Assembly: GCA_030323885.1 (NCBI GenBank)
Contig: CM059186.1
Location: forward strand, 150,448,407 to 150,512,406
DNA length: 64,000 nucleotides
DNA from: Branchipolynoe longqiensis
Lineage: Eukaryota; Annelida; Polychaeta; Phyllodocida; Polynoidae
Direction: 5' to 3'
The notes beneath the pieces were generated by a model that saw only the letters and a list, made by a program, of their open reading frames with translations, ran no database searches and was not told the origin of the DNA. A program made the translations under genes and the position numbers. Below, piece after piece: positions 12,201-19,930 of this stretch (position 1 is its first letter; every line of letters begins with the position of its first letter).

Positions 12201-13046
12201 GTACATACATACAAACAACATACCTAACGAAGAGATGGGAAGAGTAGGATGGTCCAAACATGTGCTCCAACCACTATCAAAAGCAACTACCTGTTAGGAA
12301 GCAGCTCCATATGATATATGAAGAAATGGGACGGTCTGAACATGTGTTCTAACCACTATGGAAGCAACAACTGTTAGGAAGCAGTCTCCATCCATGTGCT
12401 TAAGCCGCCTCAAATAAACCAGTTGCTTTCACACATGCCACTTAGGCCAACTCAAGCTAGTTCACCTCATCTAATCTACCTCGCGAAGCGGTTTACTTGA
12501 GGCGAACTAGTTGAGTAGACTCAGCCCTAATTCGCCTGAGAGGAGCGTTCACACGCGTGATCTGAGTCGACTTAGATGAAGTGAACTAGTTGAGGCGACT
12601 TAAGGCCCGTGTGTGAACGGGGCTCTAGAAGCAATGGTATCCCCACAAAAATTGATTACAACAAACCCGAGTAGTATATTTTTCGTTGTAATGGAACATA
12701 GACGTCTCCGGGGTGACGTTGAAACTATCACTTAGTGTAGCGCCATCTGAGAAGAAGCGGGGAACTATTCCAGTGGACAAACAAACAATAACGCACACAA
12801 AAACTGAACTCATGACAGTAGTAATTGAATTGCATTGACACACCGGCCTTTCTTGCTCTTTCTTTCAGTCTGTTCCCCAAGTTTGACCTGTCGGCCGTTA
12901 TTGAGAAGGACACGCCACTAACCCGGAAACTTATCAATAATCACGCCACTCGAGAGGCTCACATCAAACACTACGCCGCAGTCTTCAAGCAGTACATCCA
13001 CTGGAATAGTTCCCCGCTTCTTCTCAGATGGCGCTACACTAAGTGA
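31..13046 (+). CDS. NOXRED1: NOXRED1-like NAD(P)-dependent oxidoreductase gene, six exons
   Basis: Exons: 31-209, 2525-2724, 4096-4249, 8735-8922, 10807-11005 and 12869-13046. All five introns are GT..AG, and the phases join into one 366-codon frame (365 residues plus stop), close to the ~360 residues usual for NOXRED1. Residues 88-102 form the Rossmann fold with GSGRLG at 93-98. STRRP at 119-123 suits binding of the NADP 2'-phosphate. LLFICVLPSQLP near 149-160 matches the strand-loop of the P5C reductase family, and LATPMPRL (exon 4) the next strand. Exons 5-6 should form the helical C-terminal dimerisation domain. The start ATG has a good context (ACCATGG). The homology is clear to me from these motifs; the true substrate of NOXRED1 proteins is not established. 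The introns carry many mobile elements. The gene converges on the universal stress protein gene at 19.7-24.1 kb. The assignment rests on reading, not on a database search. Confidence 0.88.
640..720 (+). repeat. tRNA-Ser-like SINE head or decayed tRNA
   Basis: TGGCCTAGTGG resembles a pol III box A and GGTTCCAATCC a box B, with TGGACTCGAA between as in tRNA-Ser. The acceptor arms do not pair, so it is not a functional tRNA gene. It sits in intron 1 just upstream of a LINE remnant. Confidence 0.45.
758..1077 (+). pseudogene. LINE reverse transcriptase C-terminal remnant
   Basis: Two frames joined by one frameshift near 853 read like the end of a non-LTR retrotransposon pol: SDIIEVFKIMKGFDKID, then GHTLKLVKPR and IINIWNSLPQNVI ending in NSFKNRLEKAW. 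The pattern WNSLP..V..a.s.nsFK..Ld..W is typical of the C-terminus of pol in CR1/Rex/RTE-type LINEs. Only the last ~105 residues remain. It lies in intron 1 of the NOXRED1-like gene and is not a host exon. Confidence 0.72.
1078..1870. other. Intron 1 sequence without recognised feature
   Basis: AT-rich intronic DNA; no coding, RNA or clear repeat signature seen apart from a short G8 tract near 1705. Confidence 0.5.
1871..2052. mobile_element. pogo/Tigger-like MITE
   Basis: Element 1873-2050 begins CAGTAAAACCTCTCTATA and ends ATAGGTTTTACTG, giving inverted ends, with TA on each side (1871-1872, 2051-2052) as for Tc1/mariner-pogo elements. The inside contains the repeated words CGACCACTCCC, CGACCACCTCCC and GACCACTTAAAG. 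About 178 bp, no transposase. Confidence 0.75.
2053..2524. other. Intron 1 end, no recognised feature
   Basis: AT-rich; only a short CA run near 2383-2395. The intron ends in TTACTAG. Confidence 0.4.
2525..2724 (+). CDS. NOXRED1: NOXRED1-like exon 2 (Rossmann GxGxxG)
   Basis: Bounded by TACTAG before and GTAAGT after; 200 nt with one open frame that fits the phase of exon 1. It carries VGIIGSGRLGSQLA, the dinucleotide-binding loop, and ISTRRP after the second beta strand. No ATG lies in the frame, so a simple ORF scan misses it. Confidence 0.9.
2761..2925 (+). repeat. Direct repeat, first copy (second at 4918-5070)
   Basis: About 150 bp from TTAGTTAATTCAATTTTC to TCTACTAGTAG match 4918-5070 almost base for base. 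In the second copy the sequence runs straight into a LINE endonuclease frame, so the repeat is probably a 5' part of that LINE or of its host repeat. Confidence 0.7.
3134..3725. mobile_element. Foldback/Tourist-like MITE, family D
   Basis: Inverted ends AGGGCCTGTCACACTA and TAGTGTGACAGGGCCT, flanked by ATA duplications (3131-3133, 3726-3728). The 592-bp inside is made of variants of TACGTTGG, CATACGT and ACGTAC in both orientations and has no coding frame. Ends and 3-bp target site fit PIF/Harbinger (Tourist) elements. It lies in intron 2 of the NOXRED1-like gene. Confidence 0.75.
3731..4072 (+). mobile_element. TTAA MITE (family A), forward copy
   Basis: Starts TTAAAGTTGCATA and ends GGCAGCTTTAA with family body words such as AAATATATTAGATTG, GAAGTAACTTT and TTAGTATTCCCTTCT. 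Family A has ends AGCTGCATAGTCCGATG and TTAA target sites. It is the last thing before exon 3 of the NOXRED1-like gene. Confidence 0.72.
4096..4249 (+). CDS. NOXRED1: NOXRED1-like exon 3
   Basis: Acceptor TTTTGCAG before 4096 and donor GTAAGG after 4249. The 154 nt are open only in the frame set by exon 2 and read DLRRKGVSCLNDN then LLFICVLPSQLP, the continuation of the P5CR-like Rossmann domain. It starts only 24 bp after the end of a MITE (3731-4072), so the polypyrimidine tract lies at the edge of mobile DNA. Confidence 0.88.
4828..4917 (+). mobile_element. TTAA MITE (family A), left half
   Basis: TTAAAGTTGCATAGTCCGAT and the first ~85 bp of the family. The element is cut here by LINE sequence and resumes at 6661; about 130 bp of its middle are missing. 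Confidence 0.65.
4918..6660 (+). pseudogene. Jockey-type LINE remnant (endonuclease and RT)
   Basis: Three broken frames carry an apurinic-endonuclease-like domain (SIYIPPSSVL, LLMGDFNGHNPLWG, AIDLSIVEPEL, GNDYFPI) and a reverse transcriptase start (ELGVVPASWREVTVIPIPKP, NNYRPIALTS, then FYLEKAYDTTW). These are hallmarks of Jockey-clade LINEs. Frames shift at two poly-G tracts, G13 at 5293-5305 and G14 at 5524-5537, and the RT fingers are interrupted by a local inverted duplication at 6485-6536. The catalytic YADD part and the 3' end are missing. The fragment interrupts a family A MITE, and its first ~150 bp are repeated at 2761. Intron 3 of the NOXRED1-like gene. Confidence 0.78.
6485..6536. 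repeat. 20-bp perfect inverted duplication with 12-bp loop
   Basis: CCAATTGGTTGAGGGTGCTG (6485-6504) is the exact reverse complement of 6517-6536. It lies inside the LINE RT frame, where the right arm encodes the expected RSTLNQLV and the left arm is extra. Confidence 0.85.
6661..6818 (+). mobile_element. TTAA MITE (family A), right half
   Basis: From TTCAGTAACAGGTTCTGTTA to GGACTATGCAGCT, the 3' half of the element begun at 4828. Together the halves show that a LINE lies inside a family A copy. Confidence 0.65.
6841..7205 (+). repeat. GTGAGTGAGCCAGTG-type tandem repeat
   Basis: Imperfect ~22-24-bp units of the form TGAGTGAGCCAGTGYYTCATG, about 15 copies with indels; no coding value. Confidence 0.8.
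7262..8085 (+). mobile_element. TTAA MITE (family A) split by a nested foldback element
   Basis: Family A sequence runs 7262-7434 (AAGTTGCGTAGTCCGATGG ... CACCAGTATCTAA) and resumes 8003-8085 (TAAGTTGGATATG ... GGACTCTGCAGCTTTC). The middle is shorter than in full copies. Confidence 0.75.
7435..8002. mobile_element. Foldback/Tourist-like MITE, family B
   Basis: Ends AGCTTTATTCACACGGGC and CCCCGTGTGAATACAGCT, flanked by TAA (7432-7434, 8003-8005) inside a family A MITE, where the uninterrupted site reads CTAAGTT. The inside is built of CGATTTAGAC, GGCGAATC and GATTCAGCC variants on both strands. A 70-residue open frame (7523-7735) is shared with the copy at 15.9 kb but resembles no protein I know. 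Confidence 0.8.
8086..8734. other. Intron 3 end; G19 tract, nothing else
   Basis: Non-coding. G19 at 8603-8621 is the only marked feature. The acceptor of exon 4 is at 8734. Confidence 0.5.
8735..8922 (+). CDS. NOXRED1: NOXRED1-like exon 4
   Basis: Acceptor GATTCCCAG, donor GTATAC. It encodes SFVLATPMPRLRDLL and a stretch through YYNKK, the end of the Rossmann domain and the linker to the C-terminal domain. Phase 1 at the 3' end. Confidence 0.87.
9066..9408 (-). mobile_element. TTAA MITE (family A), reverse copy
   Basis: Starts TTAAAGTTCCATAGTCCGAT and ends CATCGGACTTTGCAACT; full-length, in intron 4 of the NOXRED1-like gene. It abuts a SINE. Confidence 0.72.
9415..9710 (-). repeat. tRNA-derived SINE (family S1), decayed
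   Basis: Read on the minus strand it begins with a tRNA-like head (box A near 9700) and continues into the S1 body (CAGTGTCAGGATAATGTGACTG-like words). Many substitutions. Confidence 0.6.
10014..10497 (-). mobile_element. TTAA MITE (family A) split by a SINE
   Basis: Family A sequence at 10014-10164 and 10331-10497 (ends GACAATGCAACTTTGAA), interrupted by an S2 SINE. Decayed left end. Confidence 0.6.
10165..10330 (+). repeat. tRNA-derived SINE (family S2)
   Basis: AGGCTTAGTGGTTAGCACACT is a tRNA-like box A region and GGTTCGAATCC a canonical box B. A second copy at 44866-45022 shares the leader CATGGATAGGGTG and the tail CATCCCC. Both copies sit inside family A MITEs. Confidence 0.62.
10807..11005 (+). 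CDS. NOXRED1: NOXRED1-like exon 5
   Basis: Acceptor AATTTTAG, donor GTAAGG; 199 nt encoding a helical segment (EQMVYALVNMCTSF ... KEEDITHRLPLL). A decayed copy of this exon lies at 28856-29035 on the other strand. Confidence 0.87.
11010..11986. other. Intron 5 sequence without recognised feature
   Basis: No family I recognise. A 101-residue minus-strand frame (11571-11876) has no motif and no splice logic. Confidence 0.4.
11987..12624. mobile_element. Foldback MITE, family C (first copy)
   Basis: Begins AGCCGTGATCACACGTACAG and ends CCCGTGTGTGAACGGGGCT. The inside holds GGCGAACTAGTTGAGGCGAC-type words on both strands, a CATACATACATCC mini-repeat and a short piece of the S1 SINE body. Second copy at 53222. 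The flanks ATT/CTA do not match exactly. Confidence 0.68.
12675..12778 (-). repeat. Inverted copy of the NOXRED1 exon 6 end (left arm)
   Basis: About 104 bp that are the near-perfect reverse complement of 12997-13100, which spans the last ~50 coding bases and the first ~55 bases of 3' UTR of the NOXRED1-like gene. The arms enclose ~218 bp with the exon 6 acceptor. Confidence 0.9.
12869..13046 (+). CDS. NOXRED1: NOXRED1-like terminal exon 6
   Basis: Acceptor TCTTTCAG; 178 nt ending in TGA at 13044-13046. It encodes LFPKFDLSAVI to the C-terminus WRYTK. Its last ~50 bases and the following ~55 bases of 3' UTR are also present, inverted, in intron 5 at 12675-12778. Confidence 0.87.
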
Positions 13047-13100
13047 TAGTTTCAACGTCACCCCGGAGACGTCTATGTTCCATTACAACAACAAATATTT
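12997..13100 (+). repeat. Inverted repeat, right arm (exon 6 end and 3' UTR)
   Basis: Begins TCCACTGGAATAGTTCC and runs past the TGA stop to CATTACAAC. Two mismatches near the outer end only. This arm is the coding original, because it holds the terminal codons in frame. Confidence 0.9.
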
Positions 13101-13364
13101 CTCTTCTCTTTTTTTGTTTTGCTTTGGTTGTTATTGCTTTAGATTTTGTATGCGGGGAGTACTTAATTGGTTATTTGAAGAGTTTGGTTTATTTAATTGG
13201 ACTTGTATCTTAGCAACATCTAAATTCACATATATATGACTTTAGATGTTGATATATATTTTTTCATTTTCTTTATGGGGGAGGAGTGGCAGTGCGCGGA
13301 TGGTATTTGAATAAAAACATGTGAGAGAATCTGATTAGTATAACATTGTTCCAATCAGTGATAT
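13047..13364 (+). other. NOXRED1-like 3' UTR and possible poly(A) signal
   Basis: AATAAA at 13310-13315 is the first canonical signal after the stop. No other feature. Confidence 0.4.
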
Positions 13365-14262
13365 ATAGACTATTTCGTCATTCCAGCCGCGTGGTGCATT
13401 GTGGGACGTGTAAAAGCAAAGCAACCCCACGAGAAACATGCACATGGCACATGCTAATACACTGGGTGTAGCTATGAAATGTACTAGATTCAGCTCAGCT
13501 CATCTCAGCTCTTGTTTGAAACATAGAATACCAACTAAAAATATATATATAATAAACTAAGATGTTATAATCTTTTATCTAGCATTGCATTTACAGCAAT
13601 CTAATCAGCATGTATTATGCCATTAGACAAATCTGGTCACTCAGACTAGTGTTAGAGCCATAGCTAGAGTAAGTTTTACTTTTTTTATTCGTTTTTATTT
13701 ATATCCTATGCTTAAAGCTACATAGTCCGATGAAGCATCAAATTTTCAAAACCAAAACAATTATCTAAATTTGATTCTACATATTTAACTTAGATACTGA
13801 TTTAGGCTACTTATTAAGTATCTGTTGCCACAGAAGAGAATACTGAGTCGATTTAATAGAACCTGTGTGGTATCAGAGTTTTGGCGTGCTTGCCAAAACT
13901 ATTCTCCCGTGTTTGAATTTCAAATATCTCAAGAGGTAGCCATTTCAATTAAAAGTTACTTCAAACTAAAGTAAGGTAGATTATAATGATCAATTTAATA
14001 TACTTATCTCAGAAAAATGTCAGAAACTCAAAACCATCAGACTATGCAGCTTTAATGAAATATATGTCTTAAATATATTCATTATATTGCATGTGTGCAT
14101 CCATGTTTATGCCAAATTGTTATGTGTTCTTTTTATTAATTTTGAATAAAATTGAAGTTTTGCCCTACGCCTAGGCCTATCTGCAAACTCAATGGCCGGA
14201 CGACTTTGTTTTGCTCTCGACGCCGTTTTTAGCACATGGGTAGTCGGAATGACGATCTTGTC
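13365..14262 (+). repeat. Dispersed repeat H (first copy), with nested MITE
   Basis: Matches 58004-58740 along its length (GTGCATTGTGGGA, GAAACATAGAATACCAACTA, TATTGCATGTGTGCAT, CAAACTCAATGGCC). The only large difference is a family A MITE inserted here. Origin unknown; no coding frame. Confidence 0.78.
13716..14051 (-). mobile_element. TTAA MITE (family A) with a proven target duplication
   Basis: Ends AGCTACATAGTCCGATG and CATCAGACTATGCAGCT. TTAA flanks both ends (13712-13715, 14052-14055), whereas the other copy of the host repeat has a single TTAA at 58336-58339. Confidence 0.88.
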
Positions 14263-14763
14263 TATTGGGTGATTTAAATTTTAAAATTATATATATATTG
14301 GTATACATGTAGATAAATGCCAATATTAGATTACATAAATGTTCATAACAATACTAAATGAATTGTTACCCATGGATCACCGGGAGCCGTCGCAGTATGC
14401 AATTATTGTGGTAAGTGGCCACGAGGACCAGCCGCTACTAGATGTCGCCTCGATAGAGCTTTCGTCATTCTTGGATTCGTTATCGGAGAGAGCAGATGTC
14501 TCCCTGGGAGCTCCAGGGCCCTGCACCAAAATCCCCACATAGGAGGGGGGGGGGGGTGCAGGCCTGGGCTCTATACTACAGGGGAGTGCTGAACCTGACT
14601 CACCACTGTGTGTGCTATGTAGCTTTGATAACACTGTTATTAATGCTACATAGCACACATAGAGGGGAGGAGGGTGCACTTAGGTATATGCTCATGCATA
14701 TATTCACACTTAGGAACCATGGATAGGAGGATTACAGGACATAACATAGGAACCATGGATACA

Positions 14764-15054
14764 GCCACCCACAGGTGAGGCTTGTTGTCTATGGAGCACT
14801 CTAATAGATACTGTGAGTAACTCCACCAATGGTTGCGGCCTGATGGCTGAGCACTATTAGTGACTGAGTAACTCCACCCACAGGAGAGGCCTTGATGGCT
14901 GAGCGCTCTAATAGTTACTGTGAGTAACTCCACCCATGGGTGAGGCCTGATGGCTGAGTGCTCTATTAGTTACTGTGAGTAACTCCACCCATGGACGAGG
15001 CCTTGATGGCTACTGAGTGATCTTACAGTTACAGTATGTAACTCCACCTGCAAG
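14764..15054 (+). repeat. ~59-bp minisatellite, five copies
   Basis: Units of the form GTGAGTAACTCCACCCATGG ... GAGGCC(T)TGATGGCTGAG ... CTCTAATAGTTACT. Confidence 0.82.
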
Positions 15055-15429
15055 ATAATAGCAGAATTATATACCCCTGGAACCTGTGGAGTTAATTTGG
15101 GGGGGGGGGGGGGGGGGGGGAGCATGCAGGCAAGGTGGGACACAGAAGATCTAACCAGGTTCACTTAAATCCCTAGATTCTGACATTCAGTCATGTAATT
15201 AGGAGAGTAGGTAATTAGCTGGGAGTAGTAATTCGCTTCCCTTAATAGAGGTTCCCTGGGTAAGCCAGCAGTACAGTTCCACATGGTGCACACTGCACAG
15301 CTAAGTGAGAATGCAGCTCATATTTCTCAAGGCAGCAAGCAGCACACCAGGCAATGGCAACTCAACATATGAGCAGCACACAGTTGTCAGCAACTCAGCA
15401 TAGATCAGCTCATGGCTCCAAACATCTCA

Positions 15430-15640
15430 AAGATGCTATAATACTAATACGGCTCACTCCCTATCTCTACCATGGTAATGATCATCATCATCGCCATCAT
15501 CACACATCTTTCACATTCATACATATAATATAGCAACTGTTTAACCAAGAGAACAGCCAGCACACCAAGTGGTGGGTTTGATCATTTTGATTACACAGTA
15601 CAGGCTGAGTGAGCCGTCTTAGTATTATAGGGTCTTTGGT
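15430..15640. mobile_element. hAT-like MITE (family I), shorter copy
   Basis: Left end AAGATGCTATAATACTAAT and right end TTAGTATTATAGGGTCTTTG are inverted; the inside (CATCATCGCCATCATCAC, CAAGTGGTGGGTTTGATC) matches 50442-50807. Confidence 0.65.
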
Positions 15641-15888
15641 AAAACCCACTTAATAAACAGCTGCATGACAATGATCAAATACTACCAAAAAAAATGACAA
15701 GCTCTACCGAGGCGACATCTAGTAGCCGCTGGCTCCTCGTGGCCCTTCTTACCATAGTAATCTCTATTCTGCTTCATGTTGATAGCAGAATCTTCTTTCG
15801 TAATGCATGCGCTTCATGACAGCTTGAAACAGTTACTGGTGTTGGTTTGAACCACCAGATGGCAGCACCTTGCAGTGTGTAGGCCTTA

Positions 15889-16479
15889 AGCCGTGTTTAC
15901 ACGGGCGATTTCAAGCCGAACTAGAGGAGGCGAACTAGGCGTGAAAGTGAGTCGTGTTTACACTTGCAGTACTTGGATCAGTTAAAAGCGGAAATCGATA
16001 TTTGCGCATGAGCAAGCCCATAGTAACCAGCGCCACTTTCGGTTAGTCCACATCGCCATGAGAGAGTGTGGGTTCGACCTAGATATGTATGGACTGAATC
16101 GTATTGGTTTGGAACGGTCAGAACTTCTGCTGGGCAGTGAAACCCTAAAAATAAATGATAAAAAAAATATCTGTGCACAGCTAGCAGTGTCATAGAGCAA
16201 ATTTACCGGAAAGTCAACAAACTAAGGTCTCGACTGCGCATGTGTGTGACGTCATTAAACCGCCTCAAGTAAACTGCTACCGTTTACACTATCATTTATA
16301 AACCGACTTTCATAAAGCTCTTCACATAAACCACCTCGACAAGTGGTTTATATAAAGCGAATAATATGAATCGATTCAGCCATAATCCGCCTCAGCATCG
16401 CGTTTACATGGCGAATGTGAGTCGAACTATAGGAAGCGAACCACTTGAGGCATCCCAACTCGCCCGTGTAAACACGGCT
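15889..16479. mobile_element. Foldback/Tourist-like MITE, family B (second copy)
   Basis: Ends AGCCGTGTTTACACGGGCG and CGCCCGTGTAAACACGGCT with TTA on both sides (15886-15888, 16480-16482). It shares internal sequence with 7435-8002, including GTATTGGTTTGGAACGGTCA. Confidence 0.8.
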
Positions 16480-16738
16480 TTAGTTGCTGTAGTGTTATTC
16501 ATTTGTAATCAAAGTTCACGCATTAAACATTTATTGCAGTTTGGTGTTCCTATAGTAAGCTGATAGACTCTAAATGAAGGTTGTGTCCAGTATTTTGTAT
16601 GTATACACCAACATTACCTTTGCGGGTTCTTGTAGTATATGGAAGTAAATTTACTTCAAACTTCAAAGTGCTATTCGCCAGCAGTTTGGTGTTCCTACAT
16701 TATTTTGTTCTCGAAACCAACATTATATCCAGCACTTT

Positions 16739-17169
16739 GGGCCGTAATCGATTAACACGACCCATACGACTCGGGTCAGAATTTCAAATCGTGCACCGTG
16801 AGTGGAGTCGAGAAATACATGTGCCGTGTGCAAAACAATCCGACCCCAGTAACCCACCTCTTGGCTGGGGTTTCCTAGGAGCGATGACGTCACATCTGTG
16901 CTGGTACCTGTAGTATAACAGCTACCGGTACAACTCCTACGTATCGTTTTAATAACCCAGACTTTCAGCTTCTACAATCATAAAATACTTTAAATCCTAT
17001 TTTGCTGTATTTCTAACGGTTTTTGAAAGAAAGAAAAATTAAGTTTCAAAATTAAGCCACCAATTTTGTCCACCCCGAGCGTATTCGTTTATTCAACCCG
17101 AGGCTGTAGGATGTGCGCATGCACCAAAAAGTGGCTTGGGTGACCCAAGTTGATTAATCGATTACGCCC
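16739..17169. mobile_element. MITE with GGGC-GTAATCGATTAA ends
   Basis: Starts GGGCCGTAATCGATTAA and ends TTAATCGATTACGCCC, flanked by TTT/TTG. The inside holds GACCCATACGACTCGGGTC and CCGACCCCAGTAACCC. Single copy here. Confidence 0.6.
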
Positions 17170-18700
17170 TTGATGTGCGCACCAAAATTAATTTAACTTG
17201 AAAAAAAATTATGATATATATATCTTAAAAAAACATGGGAGATACTCAAAACTATCGGATTGTGTAACAAAGTGTGGAGAGTAGTGTGTAAAGGGAGTGT
17301 CGGTCAGTGTGTTTGGTGTGTTTTTTTTGGGGGGGGGGGGGGGGGGGGGTTCTCTTTTCACCTGAAACCGCAACTACTTTATATCCCTGGACTGGGATTT
17401 TAATTTTACTATAAATATTAGTGATAGGTTAGTATCCTTAAAGCTACATAATCTGATGAAACCAAACCACTTACCTAGATCAATTATCTTTGAATATTCG
17501 GCTTAATTCTACGTTCTCCGCGATTACTTAACGTAAATGAACATATATAACAGACACAGTAACATAATTTTAATTTGACATTTTTTTATTTAGCAAATAA
17601 GTTTGCTTTTTAATTTGACATTTTTTTCGAGTATTTTCTTGGTTTTCTATATAAAAACAAATTTGCACGATATAAAAAGCACTAACCTCTCAGGAATGTG
17701 TACATGATAGGTTTCGGTTATAATATATAGGGGATTTATATAGACAGATCCACATGCTATGGCCTCTGGTGAACCATATCCAAATGGACATGACTAGTCT
17801 ACAGATAGAAGACATTTAAATACAACAAAACAAATCAAATTGAAAGATGTGCTTTGCTTTCGCCACTCACTCACTCCAGACATCCTTAAGTAAAATATAT
17901 ATTATAGATATTTTTATTTTTAACCAAAAATTAAATTTATTTTAGAAACCACACATTCAGCATACCACGTCATGTGAATCCACCAGGGATATTTGCAGCC
18001 AACACCCTTTCAGTTGTGTAATAGAAACCCATGGCGAGATTTTCTCCTCGTAATGAAATAAGCTTGACACATGTATGACCCACACACGGCATGTTGCCGA
18101 GTGTCCAATAGTAGACCAAAAAAAAAAAAACACCCGGAGCCTTTCTGAAAGGCGATCACAAAACACGAGTACCATTATCAGTATACATTCCCTGCACACA
18201 TTGCATCAGATCGAGGTCTCATCCGCTAACAATAGAAATTAAGTTGGTCTAATATATATATTATATATATATAATTTGTTTATATATATATAATACAAAC
18301 ATGTAAATATTATAATGCATACTATATAAGTATATTTATGTATAATATATATGCATTATACATATTACACACGTTATTAAAGTTCAGCAACCACACAGCA
18401 CCATCTGTGAGTACTTCAGACATTTTTGTCATCCATGTATCTAAACAAACGACAGGAGACACGAATATAAAAATGGCATTTTGGAGGGAGGGCGTTTGTG
18501 GGAAGTGTGGGGAGATATGTACTGTCTGCTTATAATGCCACCAGTTGCGATAGGTTGAACAATTAAACACTTATGATTAGTTGGACAATACAAGTTCAAA
18601 ATAAATGGGGCATTCTGGTTAAATGAGATTCTGGCGCCGGTGTCCCGACACCTCACCTCCGTATTGCTTCTCGTTGTAGAGCTACATCTCGCCCGAGATT
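17170..18700. other. Intergenic, AT-rich, G21 tract, MITE scrap
   Basis: G21 at 17329-17349, a family A end fragment at 17438-17490, an A11 run near 18118 and a TA-rich stretch at 18250-18370. No gene seen between the two convergent genes. Confidence 0.45.
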
Positions 18701-18750
18701 GTACAAAACAAATGACAGTTGGTACAGTGACAGTTGGTACCCATTCACAG

Positions 18751-19382
18751 ACGTACGAGTCGACGTTACAACTTCAGTGATTAATTCGTAAACATATGTA
18801 CGAGTTGATAAATTACAACTCTAGTTGAACAGAATTATTCACTTGTGGTATACAAGTTGAGGACATGTAATACTACAACTCACGTATTAATTTTAACTCG
18901 AATATAGTTATTTAGTGTACGAGTTGATGTTGCAACTCTAGTGCTCACTTTCTTGAGAATTCATAATTTAAGGGAATTCCCCATAAATGTACGAGTTAAC
19001 CAATTGTAACTCTAGTGTTACCTCCTTTCGAAGAGGATTCTCCATATATAAATTGTACGAGTCAACAATTGCAACTCTAGCGCTAACTCTTTTTCAAGAG
19101 GATTTTTCATAAATGTATGAGTTGGAAAATCCAACTCTAGCATTAACTCCTTTTCAAGAGGATTTTTCCATAAATGTACGAGTTGACAATTTCAACTCTA
19201 GTGCAAACTCTTCTCGAGAGGATTCTTCAACTATAAATTGTACGAGTCAACGATTTCAACTCTAGTGCGGGCTCCTTTTCAAGAGGATTCCTCATACATG
19301 AATTTACGAGCTGAGAACTCCAACTCTAGTGCAAACTCTCCCGAGTTATTCATAACTTACGAGTTCCCATCACAACTCTAGT
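18751..19382. repeat. ~60-bp minisatellite with a conserved hairpin in each unit
   Basis: Eleven units, at about 18755, 18801, 18854, 18920, 18991, 19058, 19117, 19178, 19242, 19307 and 19359. Each has GAGTTG-like then CAACTC-like arms 3-15 bp apart, followed in the later units by TTTTCAAGAGGATT. Spacing is close to 60 bp in units 6-10. In two units both arms changed together (GAGTTA/TAACTC; GAGTTGGA/TCCAACTC). Confidence 0.85.
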
Positions 19383-19726
19383 GGTAAACGTACAATGTAC
19401 ATCTTCATTTACACATCAGGTCATTACGTGTGGGGTTTTCCCCCCCCCTCTTTGGTGTGTTTATGTGCGCTTTTCTTTTGAGGGTTGTTAATTTTAATTG
19501 GTAGTAACTATCAATAATAATAATTGATCATTTAAACAACTCAGGTAGCCTGAGAACAAACAAAAGAACTGTAGATCTCGGCATTGTACACACATGATCG
19601 AAATAAAAAAACCCACATTTGGTCTACTATACACCACTACGCGACCCGAAGTCACACACTAGCCCTTGGCGGGCTGGACCTCTGTGTCAGTGTCAGTGTC
19701 TCGCTCTCTGTGAGCTGGTGTCGAGC

Positions 19727-19930
19727 TCAGACCGGCACAGTCTTCCTGACGGTGATGACCGGGCAGTGCGCGCTGTGCACGATCTGGTCAGAGACGCTGC
19801 CCAGCAGGGTGCGATGGACCTTATTCCGGCCGTGGGCACCAACGATGATGATCTCGGCGTCTTCTTCCCGCGCCAGCTGGCACACCACGTCCTCGGGGTT
19901 GCCTTGAACTGTCAGGAAGTCGCCTTGTAT
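19727..19930 (-). CDS. USP exon 3 with ATP-binding motif
   Basis: Acceptor CTGCAG before ATACAAGG; 68 codons ending in TGA. It carries the G-AH-G-x9-GS motif and the C-terminal CPVITV strand. Confidence 0.9.
   Translation of the reverse strand: MQGDFLTVQGNPEDVVCQLAREEDAEIIIVGAHGRNKVHRTLLGSVSDQIVHSAHCPVITVRKTVPV

Larger units (their letters stand above)
14415..15750. mobile_element. Long foldback element, ~60-bp inverted ends
   Basis: The words GGCCACGAGGA, GCTACTAGATGTCGCCTCG and TAGAGCTT at 14415-14477 recur inverted at 15690-15750. Between them lie G11, a hairpin around 14607-14662, a minisatellite, G22 at 15099-15120 and a nested hAT-like MITE. No transposase frame. Confidence 0.6.

Noticed and set aside
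12625..12843. 72-codon minus-strand gene
   Set aside because: It is the inverted copy of the exon 6 end, read on the other strand.
16581..16913. 110-codon plus-strand gene
   Set aside because: Runs into a MITE (16739-17169) and has no motif.
18751..19382. CRISPR array
   Set aside because: Palindromic repeats with variable spacers, but in an animal genome, with degenerate repeats, no leader and no cas genes; it is a minisatellite.
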